Assembly: GCA_964437445.1 (NCBI GenBank)
Contig: CAYTGR010000014.1
Coordinates: forward strand, 1 to 64,000
Source: CAYTGR01 sp964437445
Lineage (GTDB): Bacteria > Chloroflexota > Anaerolineae > B4-G1 > SLSP01
Length of the DNA: 64,000 bases
Reading direction: 5' to 3'
Numbering within the stretch: the first letter of the stretch is position 1; each line of letters starts with the position of its first letter. The translations under genes were made by a program, and so were the position numbers. The notes beneath the pieces were generated by a model. That model was not told where the DNA came from and did not search any database. It saw only the letters and a list, made by a program, of their open reading frames with translations. Of the stretch, positions 7,734 to 14,790 are shown in pieces.

Positions 7734-8144
7734 TTAGCCAGCGAACTCGGTGGGGACTTTAGCCGTGCAGGAGACGATCTCCTTGGCCGCTTTGGGGTAG
7801 CGCATCACCTTCATCATATCGCCCTGGAGCTTGAGCTGGCGCGTCATCATCCCCTGGATGGGGTCCAGCTTGCCCTCAATGACACGGCGCCAGGTGCTGT
7901 AGGGCGCGGTGAGGACAAAAGCGGCCCGCTTTTCGTCGGAGCTGCTCACCCGCATCGCGCTGGGGCTTTTCCCGTGCAGGAGATCCAGGTAAAGATAGGT
8001 AGTTTCAGGGCAGGCGGCATCGGCCTGCACGACAAAGAGAAAATCACCCTCCCAGTCTTTGGCCGAGCGCTCGTAGCTTTCGCTGGCATTGAGCATCCGG
8101 CTCAGCTCTTTGATCCATTCATCCGAAGGAAATCTGAACGCCAT
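7734..8144 (-). CDS. SCP2 sterol-binding-like protein
   Basis: 136 residues. The sequence fits the SCP2 lipid-binding fold: FVLTAPYSTWRRVIEGKLDPIQGMMTRQLKLQGDM is the characteristic strand-helix-strand end, here read across residues about 80-117. There is no signal peptide. Start chosen at 8144 (MAFRFPSDEW) because AAGGAGG lies 7 nt upstream; the longer reading starts in repeat-flanked DNA. It lies between an alpha-oxoamine synthase and an alcohol dehydrogenase on the same strand, which suggests a lipid or acyl-chain carrier role in that group. The ligand is unknown. Confidence 0.82.
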   Translation of the reverse strand: MAFRFPSDEWIKELSRMLNASESYERSAKDWEGDFLFVVQADAACPETTYLYLDLLHGKSPSAMRVSSSDEKRAAFVLTAPYSTWRRVIEGKLDPIQGMMTRQLKLQGDMMKVMRYPKAAKEIVSCTAKVPTEFAG

Positions 8145-8189
8145 GGGTTGCCTCCTTAAATTGAAAATAGTTGTGGATGTGTTTTTTTT

Positions 8190-8252
8190 GACCACGGACC
8201 ACAGACCACTTCACTATACTATCGGTGGTCCGTGGTCCGTCGTCTGCGGTCT
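8190..8252. repeat. Inverted heptamer arrays, GTGGTCC family
   Basis: GACCACG, GACCACA, GACCACT (8190-8210) face GTGGTCC, GTGGTCC, GTCGTCT, GCGGTCT (8225-8252), so the two halves can form a long hairpin between the oxoamine synthase and SCP2-like genes. Confidence 0.75.
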
Positions 8253-8269
8253 GGATTCCAGTAGCTGGC

Positions 8270-9448
8270 TTAGATGATCCCCAGATGCTTGCCCACCTGG
8301 GCAAAAATCGCCAGGACCCGTTCCAGCTGCTCATCCGTGTGGGTCGCCATGTAACTGGTCCGCAACAACGTCAGGTCAGGCGGGACGGCGGGTGGGAGTA
8401 CCGGGTTGCAGTAGACGCCGGCCTCAAAGAGCGCCTTCCAGGTCAGCAGCGTCTTCTGGTCATCGCGGATGATGATGGGGATAATCGGCGTCTGGCTGAC
8501 CCCGATGTCAAAGCCCAGCTCGCGATAGCGGCGGCGCATGAAGTCACCGATCTGGATGAGCCGCTGCACCCGCTCCGGCTCCTGCTCCATGATGTCCAGC
8601 GCCGCGAGCGCCGCCGCCGCGTTGGCCGGCGGGATGCTTGCGCTGAAGATGAGCGACCGCGCGTGGTGTTGAATGTAGTCCACCACCTCGGCGTCACCGG
8701 CGATAAAGCCCCCTAACGAGGCAAACGATTTGCTGAAGGTCCCCATGATCAGGTCCACCTGGTCGGTCAGGCCAAAGTGGGCCGCCGTGCCGCGCCCGCC
8801 GCCGAGCACCCCGATGGAGTGCGCGTCGTCCACCATCAGCCGCGCGCCGTAACGCCGGCAGAGATCCACCAGCTCCGGCAACGGCGCGATGTCGCCGCCC
8901 ATGCTGAAGACCCCATCCACCACCACCAGCTTGCCGGCCTCCTCCGGCAGCGCGCAGAGCAGCCGTTGCAACGCCTCCATGTCGTTGTGCGGGAAGCGCT
9001 TCATCTCGCCATACGACATCTTGCAGCCATCCACAATGCTGGCGTGATCGTCTTTGTCGGTGATGACGTAGTCGCCGCGCTGGACGATGGCCGAGATCGT
9101 CCCCACGTTGACCTGGTAGCCGGTGCTGAAGACTAACGCGGCCTCTTTGCCGACCCAGCGGGCCAGACGGCGCTCCAGTTCCAGGTGCAGCTCCAGCGTC
9201 CCGTTGAGGAAGCGGGAGCCGGTGCAACTGGTGCCGTAGATGCGCACCGCGTCCATGGCGGCCTGGCGCACCTGCGGATGGACGGTCAGCCCCAGGTAGT
9301 TGTTGGAGCCGATCATGAGGAGATGCCGGTCACCGATGGAGACCTCTGTCCCTTCGTTATTAGTCAGGGGGATGAAATAAGGATAAACGCCAGCCGCCCG
9401 CGCCTCACGGGCGGTCGTAAACTCACCACATTTCTGGAAAATGTCCAT
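8270..9448 (-). CDS. Alpha-oxoamine synthase, close to serine palmitoyltransferase
   Basis: 392 residues, PLP-dependent fold type I. The PLP lysine is in GTFSKSFASLGGF (about residue 236-248); VDDAHSIGVLG and DHASIVDG carry cofactor residues. The family condenses an amino acid with an acyl-CoA: serine palmitoyltransferase, 2-amino-3-ketobutyrate-CoA ligase or 8-amino-7-oxononanoate synthase. The start (GVYPYF), SRFLNGTLELH, VDGVFSMGGDIA and NPVLPPAVPPDLTLLRTSYMATHT (shown as separate motifs PVLPPAVPP and SYMATHT) resemble bacterial serine palmitoyltransferases more than KBL or BioF, as far as I recall them. The neighbouring SCP2-like gene fits a lipid role. ATG start with AAAGGA upstream. Substrate assignment is moderate. 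Confidence 0.85.
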   Translation of the reverse strand: MDIFQKCGEFTTAREARAAGVYPYFIPLTNNEGTEVSIGDRHLLMIGSNNYLGLTVHPQVRQAAMDAVRIYGTSCTGSRFLNGTLELHLELERRLARWVGKEAALVFSTGYQVNVGTISAIVQRGDYVITDKDDHASIVDGCKMSYGEMKRFPHNDMEALQRLLCALPEEAGKLVVVDGVFSMGGDIAPLPELVDLCRRYGARLMVDDAHSIGVLGGGRGTAAHFGLTDQVDLIMGTFSKSFASLGGFIAGDAEVVDYIQHHARSLIFSASIPPANAAAALAALDIMEQEPERVQRLIQIGDFMRRRYRELGFDIGVSQTPIIPIIIRDDQKTLLTWKALFEAGVYCNPVLPPAVPPDLTLLRTSYMATHTDEQLERVLAIFAQVGKHLGII

Positions 9449-9581
9449 CGCAAAATTCCTTTCTGCTTACAGGTTAAATACAATAAGGCCATCACCCCAA
9501 TCAGCGGAGCAAATATGCGCCCATTTTAAGTAAGAAACGGCAGGAGTCAAATGGCCGCCCGCTTTCTAACAATATCCCCCA

Positions 9582-9610
9582 TTGACATCCTTGGATCTTT
9601 CAAGTACTAT
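9582..9610 (+). promoter_or_regulatory. Strong sigma-70-type promoter for yraN
   Basis: TTGACA (9582-9587), 17-nt spacer, TACTAT (9605-9610). The expected transcription start is about 9617, at or next to the ATG at 9618, so the message would be leaderless. Confidence 0.75.
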
Positions 9611-9617
9611 GAATCAT

Positions 9618-10013
9618 ATGGCGCACGAACGAATGAGGCTGGGACAGCGCGGGGAGCTGTTAGCGGCGGAGACACTGGCCCGCCATGGCTTTATGGTGAT
9701 CGCCCGTAACTGGCGCTGCCCGGCCGGGGAAGCGGATCTGGTCGCCGAGCGCGGCGGGGAGTGGTACTTTTTTGAGGTGCGGACCCGGCGGGGAGCCGCT
9801 CACGGGTTGCCGGAAGAGTCGCTGACCCCCGTCAAGCGAGCTCGCATGGAGGCTGTCGCCCGGCATTACCTGAGCGATCAGAGCAACGCCGCCGAGCTCT
9901 CCTGGCACCTCGGCTTCGTCGCCGTCGCTTTAGACGCCACTGGCCGGCTGTTGCGCATCACCCTGTACCCTGATCTGGCCGGTGAGCCGCTGCTGGACAG
10001 CCGACAACCCTAA
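9618..10013 (+). CDS. yraN: YraN / UPF0102 family endonuclease-like protein
   Basis: 131 residues from the ATG at 9618. The core GEADLVAERGGEWYFFEVRTR (read as GEADLV and FFEVRTR) is the UPF0102 form of the PD-(D/E)xK nuclease motif, with Asp and Glu in place. The N-terminal RGELLAAETLARHGFMVIARN is also standard for the family. An ATG at 9609 is in frame but lies on the -10 box and would not be transcribed; neither start has a Shine-Dalgarno site. The promoter position supports a leaderless start at 9618. The family's exact role is not settled (Holliday-junction-resolvase-related by fold). Last codons are followed by heptamer repeats. Confidence 0.87.
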   Translation: MAHERMRLGQRGELLAAETLARHGFMVIARNWRCPAGEADLVAERGGEWYFFEVRTRRGAAHGLPEESLTPVKRARMEAVARHYLSDQSNAAELSWHLGFVAVALDATGRLLRITLYPDLAGEPLLDSRQP

Positions 10014-10020
10014 AAGTTGG

Positions 10021-10048
10021 GGATTCTTGATCCCTGATTCTTGATTCT
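10021..10048. repeat. Heptamer array, TGATTCT family
   Basis: Four 7-bp units (GGATTCT, TGATCCC, TGATTCT, TGATTCT) between yraN and the M20 peptidase gene. Confidence 0.65.
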
Positions 10049-10068
10049 TACAAGGAGCCGATGAAAAG

Positions 10069-11217
10069 ATGGACTACACGCCCTTGCTGGACTATTTACA
10101 GGCCCGCCAGACCGCCATGGTAGAAGCAGTGGAATTCCTCGTCAATCTGGAATCACCGAGCACAGACAAGCTGCTGCTGGATCGCCTGGCGCTCCACCTG
10201 CAAGCGCGCTTCGTCGCGCTGGGGGCAGCTGCCACAGTGATCTCTAATCCGACCCACGGCAACCACGTGCAGGTCATTCTGGTGCCCGATGACGCAGCGC
10301 CGACGGCACGTCCGGCACTGCTCCTGGCCCACTTTGACACCGTCTGGGCGGAGGGAACGCTGGCCACCCGCCCCTTCCACGTGGCCGATGGCCGGGCCTG
10401 GGGTCCCGGTGCGTATGACACCAAGGGCGGGATCATCGTAGCCGAGTACGCCTTCCGGGCGCTGACCGCACTGGGTTGGGTGCTGCCCCGTCCCGTCATC
10501 CTGCTGCTCAACTCCGATGAAGAAATCGGCAGCCACAGTTCGCGCGCCCTGATTGAGGGGCTGGCCCGCCAGGCCGAGTACGTCCTGGTGCTGGAATCCG
10601 CCGAGCCGGGAGATGTGCTCAAAACCGCACGGAAAGGGGTCGGGAGATTCAAATTGGAGGTCACCGGCCGGGCTGCTCACGCCGGGATTGAGCCGGAAAA
10701 GGGCGTCAGCGCAACCGTGGAGCTGGCCCACCAGATCCTGCAGCTGCACAGCCTCAACGATTTCACCCGCGGCACCACCCTCAACGTGGGGATTATCCAT
10801 GGCGGCACCCGCGTCAACATCGTGACCGACCACGCCGAAGCCCAGATAGATGTACGGGCCTGGACCCCAGCGGAAGCAGAACGGATCACCGCCGCGCTCC
10901 AGCAATTAAGCCCGGTGCTGCCTGGCGCCCAGCTCAAGCTCAACGGCCGGTTCAACCGGCCACCCATGGAGTGCACCGAGCAGAGCGCCCGGCTCTTCCA
11001 GCGCGCTCAGGAGATCGGCCGTGACCTCGGTCTGAACCTCCAGGCGGGGGCGAGCGGCGGCGGCAGCGACGGCAACTTCACCGCCGCGTTGGGCGTGCCC
11101 ACCTTAGACGGCCTGGGGGCCGTGGGCGAGGGTGCCCATGCCGAAAATGAGCAGATCTACGTGGACGCCCTGCCGACCCGGGCGGCCCTGTTAGCGGCGC
11201 TCATGCTGAATCTGTAA
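10069..11217 (+). CDS. M20 family metallopeptidase (glutamate carboxypeptidase-like)
   Basis: 382 residues. Zinc ligands and catalytic residues of the family are visible: His88 in LLLAHFDTVW, Asp117 in GAYDTKGG, the Glu pair 151-152 in NSDEEIGS, and a late His in GAHAENEQ. The dimerisation domain lies between about residues 185 and 295. It should hydrolyse a peptide or N-acyl amino acid, as in carboxypeptidase G2; no signal peptide, so cytoplasmic. AAGGAG precedes the start by about 11 nt. The stop overlaps the miaA start (TAATG, sharing one base), so the two are translationally coupled. Confidence 0.93.
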   Translation: MDYTPLLDYLQARQTAMVEAVEFLVNLESPSTDKLLLDRLALHLQARFVALGAAATVISNPTHGNHVQVILVPDDAAPTARPALLLAHFDTVWAEGTLATRPFHVADGRAWGPGAYDTKGGIIVAEYAFRALTALGWVLPRPVILLLNSDEEIGSHSSRALIEGLARQAEYVLVLESAEPGDVLKTARKGVGRFKLEVTGRAAHAGIEPEKGVSATVELAHQILQLHSLNDFTRGTTLNVGIIHGGTRVNIVTDHAEAQIDVRAWTPAEAERITAALQQLSPVLPGAQLKLNGRFNRPPMECTEQSARLFQRAQEIGRDLGLNLQAGASGGGSDGNFTAALGVPTLDGLGAVGEGAHAENEQIYVDALPTRAALLAALMLNL

Positions 11218-12158
11218 TGGGAGTGGCTGCGATCCCCCTGGTCGCCCTCGTCGGACCGACGGCAGTAGGCAAGACGGCGCTGGCCGTCACCGCAGGTGAG
11301 TCCCTCGGCGCGGAGATCGTCTCCGCCGACTCACGCCAGGTCTACCGCCGGATGGAGATCGGCACCGCCAAACCGACGCCGGAGGAGCGGGCCCGCGTCC
11401 CGCACCATTTGCTGGACGTGGTGGAGCCGGATGAGCCGTTCGGCCTAAGCGACTTTCTGCGGCTGGCCCAGGCCGCCATCACCGACATCGCCGCGCGCGG
11501 GCGACTGCCGTTCCTGGTCGGTGGCACGGGGCAGTACGTCCAGGCCCTCCTGAAGGGCTGGCAGGTCCCGGCCGTGCCGCCCGATCCTGCGCTGCGTGCC
11601 GCCCTGGAGGCCACCGGCCGCACCGACCCCGACGCGCTGTGGGCGCAGCTCCTGGCTTTAGACCCCGGCGCGGCAGAGTTCATTGACCGGCGCAACCTGC
11701 GCCGCGTAATCCGCGCGCTGGAAGTCTGCCTCAAGACCGGGGAACCCTTCTCTACCCAGCGGCGTGCCGGCCCACCCCCCTACCGCGCGTTGATCCTGGG
11801 GCTGACGTTGCCGCGCGCGGCGCTCTACGCCCGCGCCGACGCCCGCGTGGAGGCCATGCTGGCCGCGGGGTTGGCTGACGAAGTCCAGGCGCTGCTGGCC
11901 GCCGGCTACAGCTGGGAGCTCCCCTCCATGTCCAGCCTGGGGTATGCCCAATTCAAACCCTATTTTAGGGAACAGGCTTCATTGGACGACGTGGCGGCAC
12001 GCATCAAGACCGACACGCACGATTTCATCCGCCGCCAGTACGCCTGGTTCCGCCCGGGCGACCCGACCATCCACTGGCTGGATGCGGCGGCCGTGACCGG
12101 GGCGGACGTGGTCGCGCTGGTCCAGGCCTGGCAGGCCGAGGCAAAACGTGAAACGTAA
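11217..12158 (+). CDS. miaA: tRNA dimethylallyltransferase
   Basis: 313 residues, normal length. P-loop GPTAVGKTAL near the N-terminus, the family motif SADSRQVYRRMEIGTAKPT (about residues 34-52), and VGGTGQY. It transfers the dimethylallyl group to A37 of tRNAs reading UNN codons. The start overlaps the stop of the upstream peptidase gene by one base. The last four residues and the stop codon are encoded within an AAACGTG heptamer array, which suggests the array displaced or extended the original end of the gene. Confidence 0.97.
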   Translation: MGVAAIPLVALVGPTAVGKTALAVTAGESLGAEIVSADSRQVYRRMEIGTAKPTPEERARVPHHLLDVVEPDEPFGLSDFLRLAQAAITDIAARGRLPFLVGGTGQYVQALLKGWQVPAVPPDPALRAALEATGRTDPDALWAQLLALDPGAAEFIDRRNLRRVIRALEVCLKTGEPFSTQRRAGPPPYRALILGLTLPRAALYARADARVEAMLAAGLADEVQALLAAGYSWELPSMSSLGYAQFKPYFREQASLDDVAARIKTDTHDFIRRQYAWFRPGDPTIHWLDAAAVTGADVVALVQAWQAEAKRET

Positions 12159-12178
12159 AACGTGAAACGTGAAACGTG
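12144..12178. repeat. Heptamer array, AAACGTG family, over the miaA stop
   Basis: Five 7-bp units: AAACGTG, AAACGTA, AAACGTG, AAACGTG, AAACGTG. The miaA stop TAA (12156-12158) lies in the second and third units. The reverse complement of this family forms the array at 22267-22294. Confidence 0.8.
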
Positions 12179-12245
12179 TTGCGTATTCCGTCTTTTACAC
12201 ACTACGGAACACACAACACACCTGGCGTCTCTCCCCAGCGGCTTT

Positions 12246-12272
12246 TTAGCACTCTCCCCCTTTGAGTGCTTG
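12246..12272. promoter_or_regulatory. CIRCE operator 1 (imperfect)
   Basis: TTAGCACTC, 9-nt spacer, GAGTGCTTG: two mismatches to the HrcA operator consensus, both at the distal end. It overlaps the start of the -35 box of the groES promoter. Confidence 0.85.
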
Positions 12273-12298
12273 ACAAATCCCATGTACTATGGTATCAT
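12270..12298 (+). promoter_or_regulatory. groESL promoter
   Basis: TTGACA (12270-12275), 17-nt spacer, TATCAT (12293-12298). It lies between two CIRCE elements, so HrcA bound at either would block it. Expected transcription start near 12305. Confidence 0.85.
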
Positions 12299-12308
12299 TA
12301 GGGCATGT

Positions 12309-12335
12309 TTAGCACTCAAGGCTTGAGAGTGCTAA
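12309..12335. promoter_or_regulatory. CIRCE operator 2 (perfect)
   Basis: TTAGCACTC, 9-nt spacer, GAGTGCTAA matches the HrcA operator exactly. It lies just downstream of the predicted start of transcription. Confidence 0.96.
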
Positions 12336-12369
12336 AAATTTCAACCCTAAGGACAACGGAGGTAAAGAA

Positions 12370-12675
12370 ATGTCCGTGAAAATTCGTCCGCTCGGCGATC
12401 GTGTCATTGTTGAACCCCTCCAGGAAGGGGAAACGACGTTTGCGGGAGGCATGTTGGTGCTCCCCGACACCGCCAAGGAAAAGCCCCAACAGGGCACCGT
12501 GATTGCCGTCGGCCCCGGCGCGCGCGATGAAGATGGCAAGCGCATCCCGATGGAAGTCAAGGCTGGTGACATCATCGTCTACGCCAAGTACGCCGGGACT
12601 ACCTTCAAAACCCGCGACGGCAAAGAACTGCTGATCCTGCGCGAAAGCGACATCCTCGGCGTGGTGGAAAGCTAA
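12370..12675 (+). CDS. groES: Co-chaperonin GroES
   Basis: 101 residues, normal length. KIRPLGDRVIVEP at the start, the mobile-loop region EETTFAGGMLVLPDTAKEKP (read as TFAGGMLVLPD), and VIAVGPGARDEDGKRIPM. It caps GroEL during ATP-driven folding. GGAGG precedes the ATG by 8 nt. groEL follows after 51 bp, in one heat-shock operon controlled by the two CIRCE sites upstream. Confidence 0.98.
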   Translation: MSVKIRPLGDRVIVEPLQEGETTFAGGMLVLPDTAKEKPQQGTVIAVGPGARDEDGKRIPMEVKAGDIIVYAKYAGTTFKTRDGKELLILRESDILGVVES

Positions 12676-12726
12676 CCACCGCAAACTAATCCCAGAGACT
12701 AAACAAGGCAACTAAGGAGAGAAACA

Positions 12727-14370
12727 ATGGCAAAGCAACTGGTTTTCGGTAGCGATGCACGCGCTGCTTTGAAGCGTGGTATGGACATTTTGGCCCAGGC
12801 CGTCGTCACGACCCTCGGCCCCAAGGGGCGCAACGTGGCGCTGGATAAGAAATGGGGCGCCCCCACCATCACCCACGACGGTGTGACCGTCGCCAAAGAG
12901 ATTGAACTGCAAGACCCCTTTGAGAACATGGGCGCGCAGCTGCTCAAGGAAGCCGCCACCAAGACGAACGACATCGCCGGTGACGGAACCACCACCGCGA
13001 CCCTGCTGGCGCACGTCCTGATTGAAGAGGGTATGAAGAACGTCGCCGCCGGCGCCAACCCGATGCTGCTGAAGAAAGGCATCCTGGCAGCCGCCGAGGC
13101 CGTCGCCGCGGCCCTCAAGGAAGCGGCCGTGGAAGTGACCACCCGTGAAGACATCGCCAACGTCGCCGCCATCTCCGCCCAGGACCGCGAAATCGGTGAG
13201 CTCATCGCCGAGGTCATGGAGAAAGTCGGCAAGGACGGCGTCGTGACCGTGGAAGAGTCCAAGGGTCTGGCCTTTGAGACCGAATACGTTGAGGGTATGC
13301 AATTTGATCGCGGCTACATCAGCGCCTACTTCATGACCAACTCCGACACGATGGAAGCCGTCATTGAGGAACCCTACATCCTCATCTACGACAAGAAGAT
13401 CTCCGCCGCGCAAGACCTGGTGCCCATCCTGGAAAAGATGATGCAGCGCGGTTCCCGCAACCTGGTCATCATTGCCGAGGATGTGGACGGTGAAGCGCTG
13501 GCGACCCTCGTCGTCAACAAGCTGCGCGGCCTGCTGAACTGCGTCGCCATCAAGGCCCCCGGCTTCGGGGATCGCCGCAAGGCCATGCTGCAAGACATCG
13601 CCATCCTGACCGGTGGTCACGTCATCACCGAAGAGGAAGGCCGCAAACTGGAAAGCGCCACCTTAGAAGACCTGGGCCGCGCCGACAAGGTCATCGCCAG
13701 CAAGGACGAGACCACCATCGTCAACGGCCACGGTGACGAGGCCATGATCAAGGCCCGCATTGACCAGATCAAGAAGGAAATTGAGGTCTCCACCTCCGAT
13801 TACGACAAGGAGAAGCTGCAGGAGCGCATGGCCAAGCTGGTCGGCGGTGTGGCTATCATCCGCGTCGGTGCGGCGACCGAGACCGAGCTCAAGGAAAAGA
13901 AGCATCGCGTGGAAGACGCCCTGAGCGCCACCCGCGCGGCCGTGGAAGAGGGCATCGTCCCCGGCGGTGGGGTCGCGCTGATCAACGCTATCGCCGCCCT
14001 GGACTCCGTCCACATGGACTACCCCGATGAGCAGACCGGTGTCACCATCCTGCGCAAGGCGCTGGAGATGCCGATCCGCCGCATCGCCGAGAACGCCGGC
14101 ATGGACGGCGCGGTCATCCTCGCCGAGACCCGCCGCAAGCAGGCCGAGCAGGGCGACACCCACATTGGTTACGACGTGATCACCGGCGAGTACGTGGATA
14201 TGCTGAAAGCCGGCATCATTGATCCGGCCAAGGTGACCCGGGGCGCGCTGCTCAACGCCGCTTCCGTCGCCGCGATGGTGCTGAGCACCGAGGCGCTCAT
14301 CACCGACATCCCGGAGAAGGAAAAGCCGATGCCCGGTGGCCCCGGTGGCGGCGGCGGGATGGACTTCTAA
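12727..14370 (+). CDS. groEL: Chaperonin GroEL
   Basis: 547 residues, normal length. Characteristic motifs: TLGPKGRNVAL, GDGTTTATLLA, and the Gly/Met-rich C-terminus ending GGGGGMDF that lines the folding chamber. It forms the ATP-dependent folding ring with GroES. AAGGAGA precedes the start. A strong hairpin lies 28 bp after the stop and should end the operon. Confidence 0.99.
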   Translation: MAKQLVFGSDARAALKRGMDILAQAVVTTLGPKGRNVALDKKWGAPTITHDGVTVAKEIELQDPFENMGAQLLKEAATKTNDIAGDGTTTATLLAHVLIEEGMKNVAAGANPMLLKKGILAAAEAVAAALKEAAVEVTTREDIANVAAISAQDREIGELIAEVMEKVGKDGVVTVEESKGLAFETEYVEGMQFDRGYISAYFMTNSDTMEAVIEEPYILIYDKKISAAQDLVPILEKMMQRGSRNLVIIAEDVDGEALATLVVNKLRGLLNCVAIKAPGFGDRRKAMLQDIAILTGGHVITEEEGRKLESATLEDLGRADKVIASKDETTIVNGHGDEAMIKARIDQIKKEIEVSTSDYDKEKLQERMAKLVGGVAIIRVGAATETELKEKKHRVEDALSATRAAVEEGIVPGGGVALINAIAALDSVHMDYPDEQTGVTILRKALEMPIRRIAENAGMDGAVILAETRRKQAEQGDTHIGYDVITGEYVDMLKAGIIDPAKVTRGALLNAASVAAMVLSTEALITDIPEKEKPMPGGPGGGGGMDF

Positions 14371-14398
14371 GTCCTGACCTCCCCTGATCAGTCTACAG

Positions 14399-14430
14399 AC
14401 CAGCCCTTGCTCGTGCGAGCAAGGGCTGGT
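14399..14430 (+). terminator. groESL terminator
   Basis: A 15-bp perfect stem (ACCAGCCCTTGCTCG with its complement) with a 2-nt loop, followed by TAGTTT. Confidence 0.85.
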
Positions 14431-14444
14431 TAGTTTGACCCCTG

Positions 14445-14484
14445 ACACAGACCACTCTTTTTAACTGCCGGTGGTCCGTGGTTT
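14445..14484. repeat. Inverted heptamer repeats, GTGGTCC family, third copy
   Basis: CACAGACCACT faces GTGGTCC, GTGGTTT across a short T-rich spacer. A shortened copy of the arrays at 6409-6472 and 8190-8252. Confidence 0.55.
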
Positions 14485-14485
14485 C

Positions 14486-14528
14486 CTGTGAACGCCGTCT
14501 TAACCGCGCTGACGCGCGTCCCTACAAA
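14486..14528 (-). repeat. 49-bp dispersed palindromic repeat, copy C (inverted, truncated)
   Basis: Read on the minus strand it begins TTTGTAGGGACGCGCG and aligns without gaps to copy B for about 40 bp, then ends early. The TAG near its start is the stop codon of the feoC-like gene. Confidence 0.6.
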
Positions 14529-14788
14529 CCTTTTTCGGCGGCCAGCGCCCGCTGACCGCGCTCCGTCAAAGTCCAGACCCGTGCCGTAGAGAAGAGTTGG
14601 CAGCCGGCCGCCACCGCGCAGCTGGCGCAACTCTCGGCGCAAGGCGTCACCGGGCGCAAATAGCCCTGCTGCTCCAGCTGGATCAACATCTGCTGCACCA
14701 GCGCCTCGGGCAGAGCCAGGGTTTGCGCCAGCGCCGGCACCGTTTGCAGCCCTCCGGCGCCCACCAGTCTCAACAGCTGCTGTAACAT
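14522..14788 (-). CDS. FeoC-like winged-helix protein with cysteine cluster
   Basis: 88 residues from ATG 14788, which sits 2 nt after the feoB stop. The N-terminal part reads as a small winged helix (LQTVPALAQTLALPEALVQQ), followed by a four-cysteine cluster CAESCASCAVAAGC that could hold an Fe-S cluster as in FeoC. The C-terminal VWTLTERGQRAL is a typical winged-helix wing. FeoC proteins regulate or stabilise FeoB. An upstream-extended reading would overlap feoB extensively and is not preferred. Its stop codon lies in a dispersed repeat. Assignment rests on context, size and the cysteines. Confidence 0.75.
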   Translation of the reverse strand: MLQQLLRLVGAGGLQTVPALAQTLALPEALVQQMLIQLEQQGYLRPVTPCAESCASCAVAAGCQLFSTARVWTLTERGQRALAAEKGL

Positions 14789-14790
14789 CG

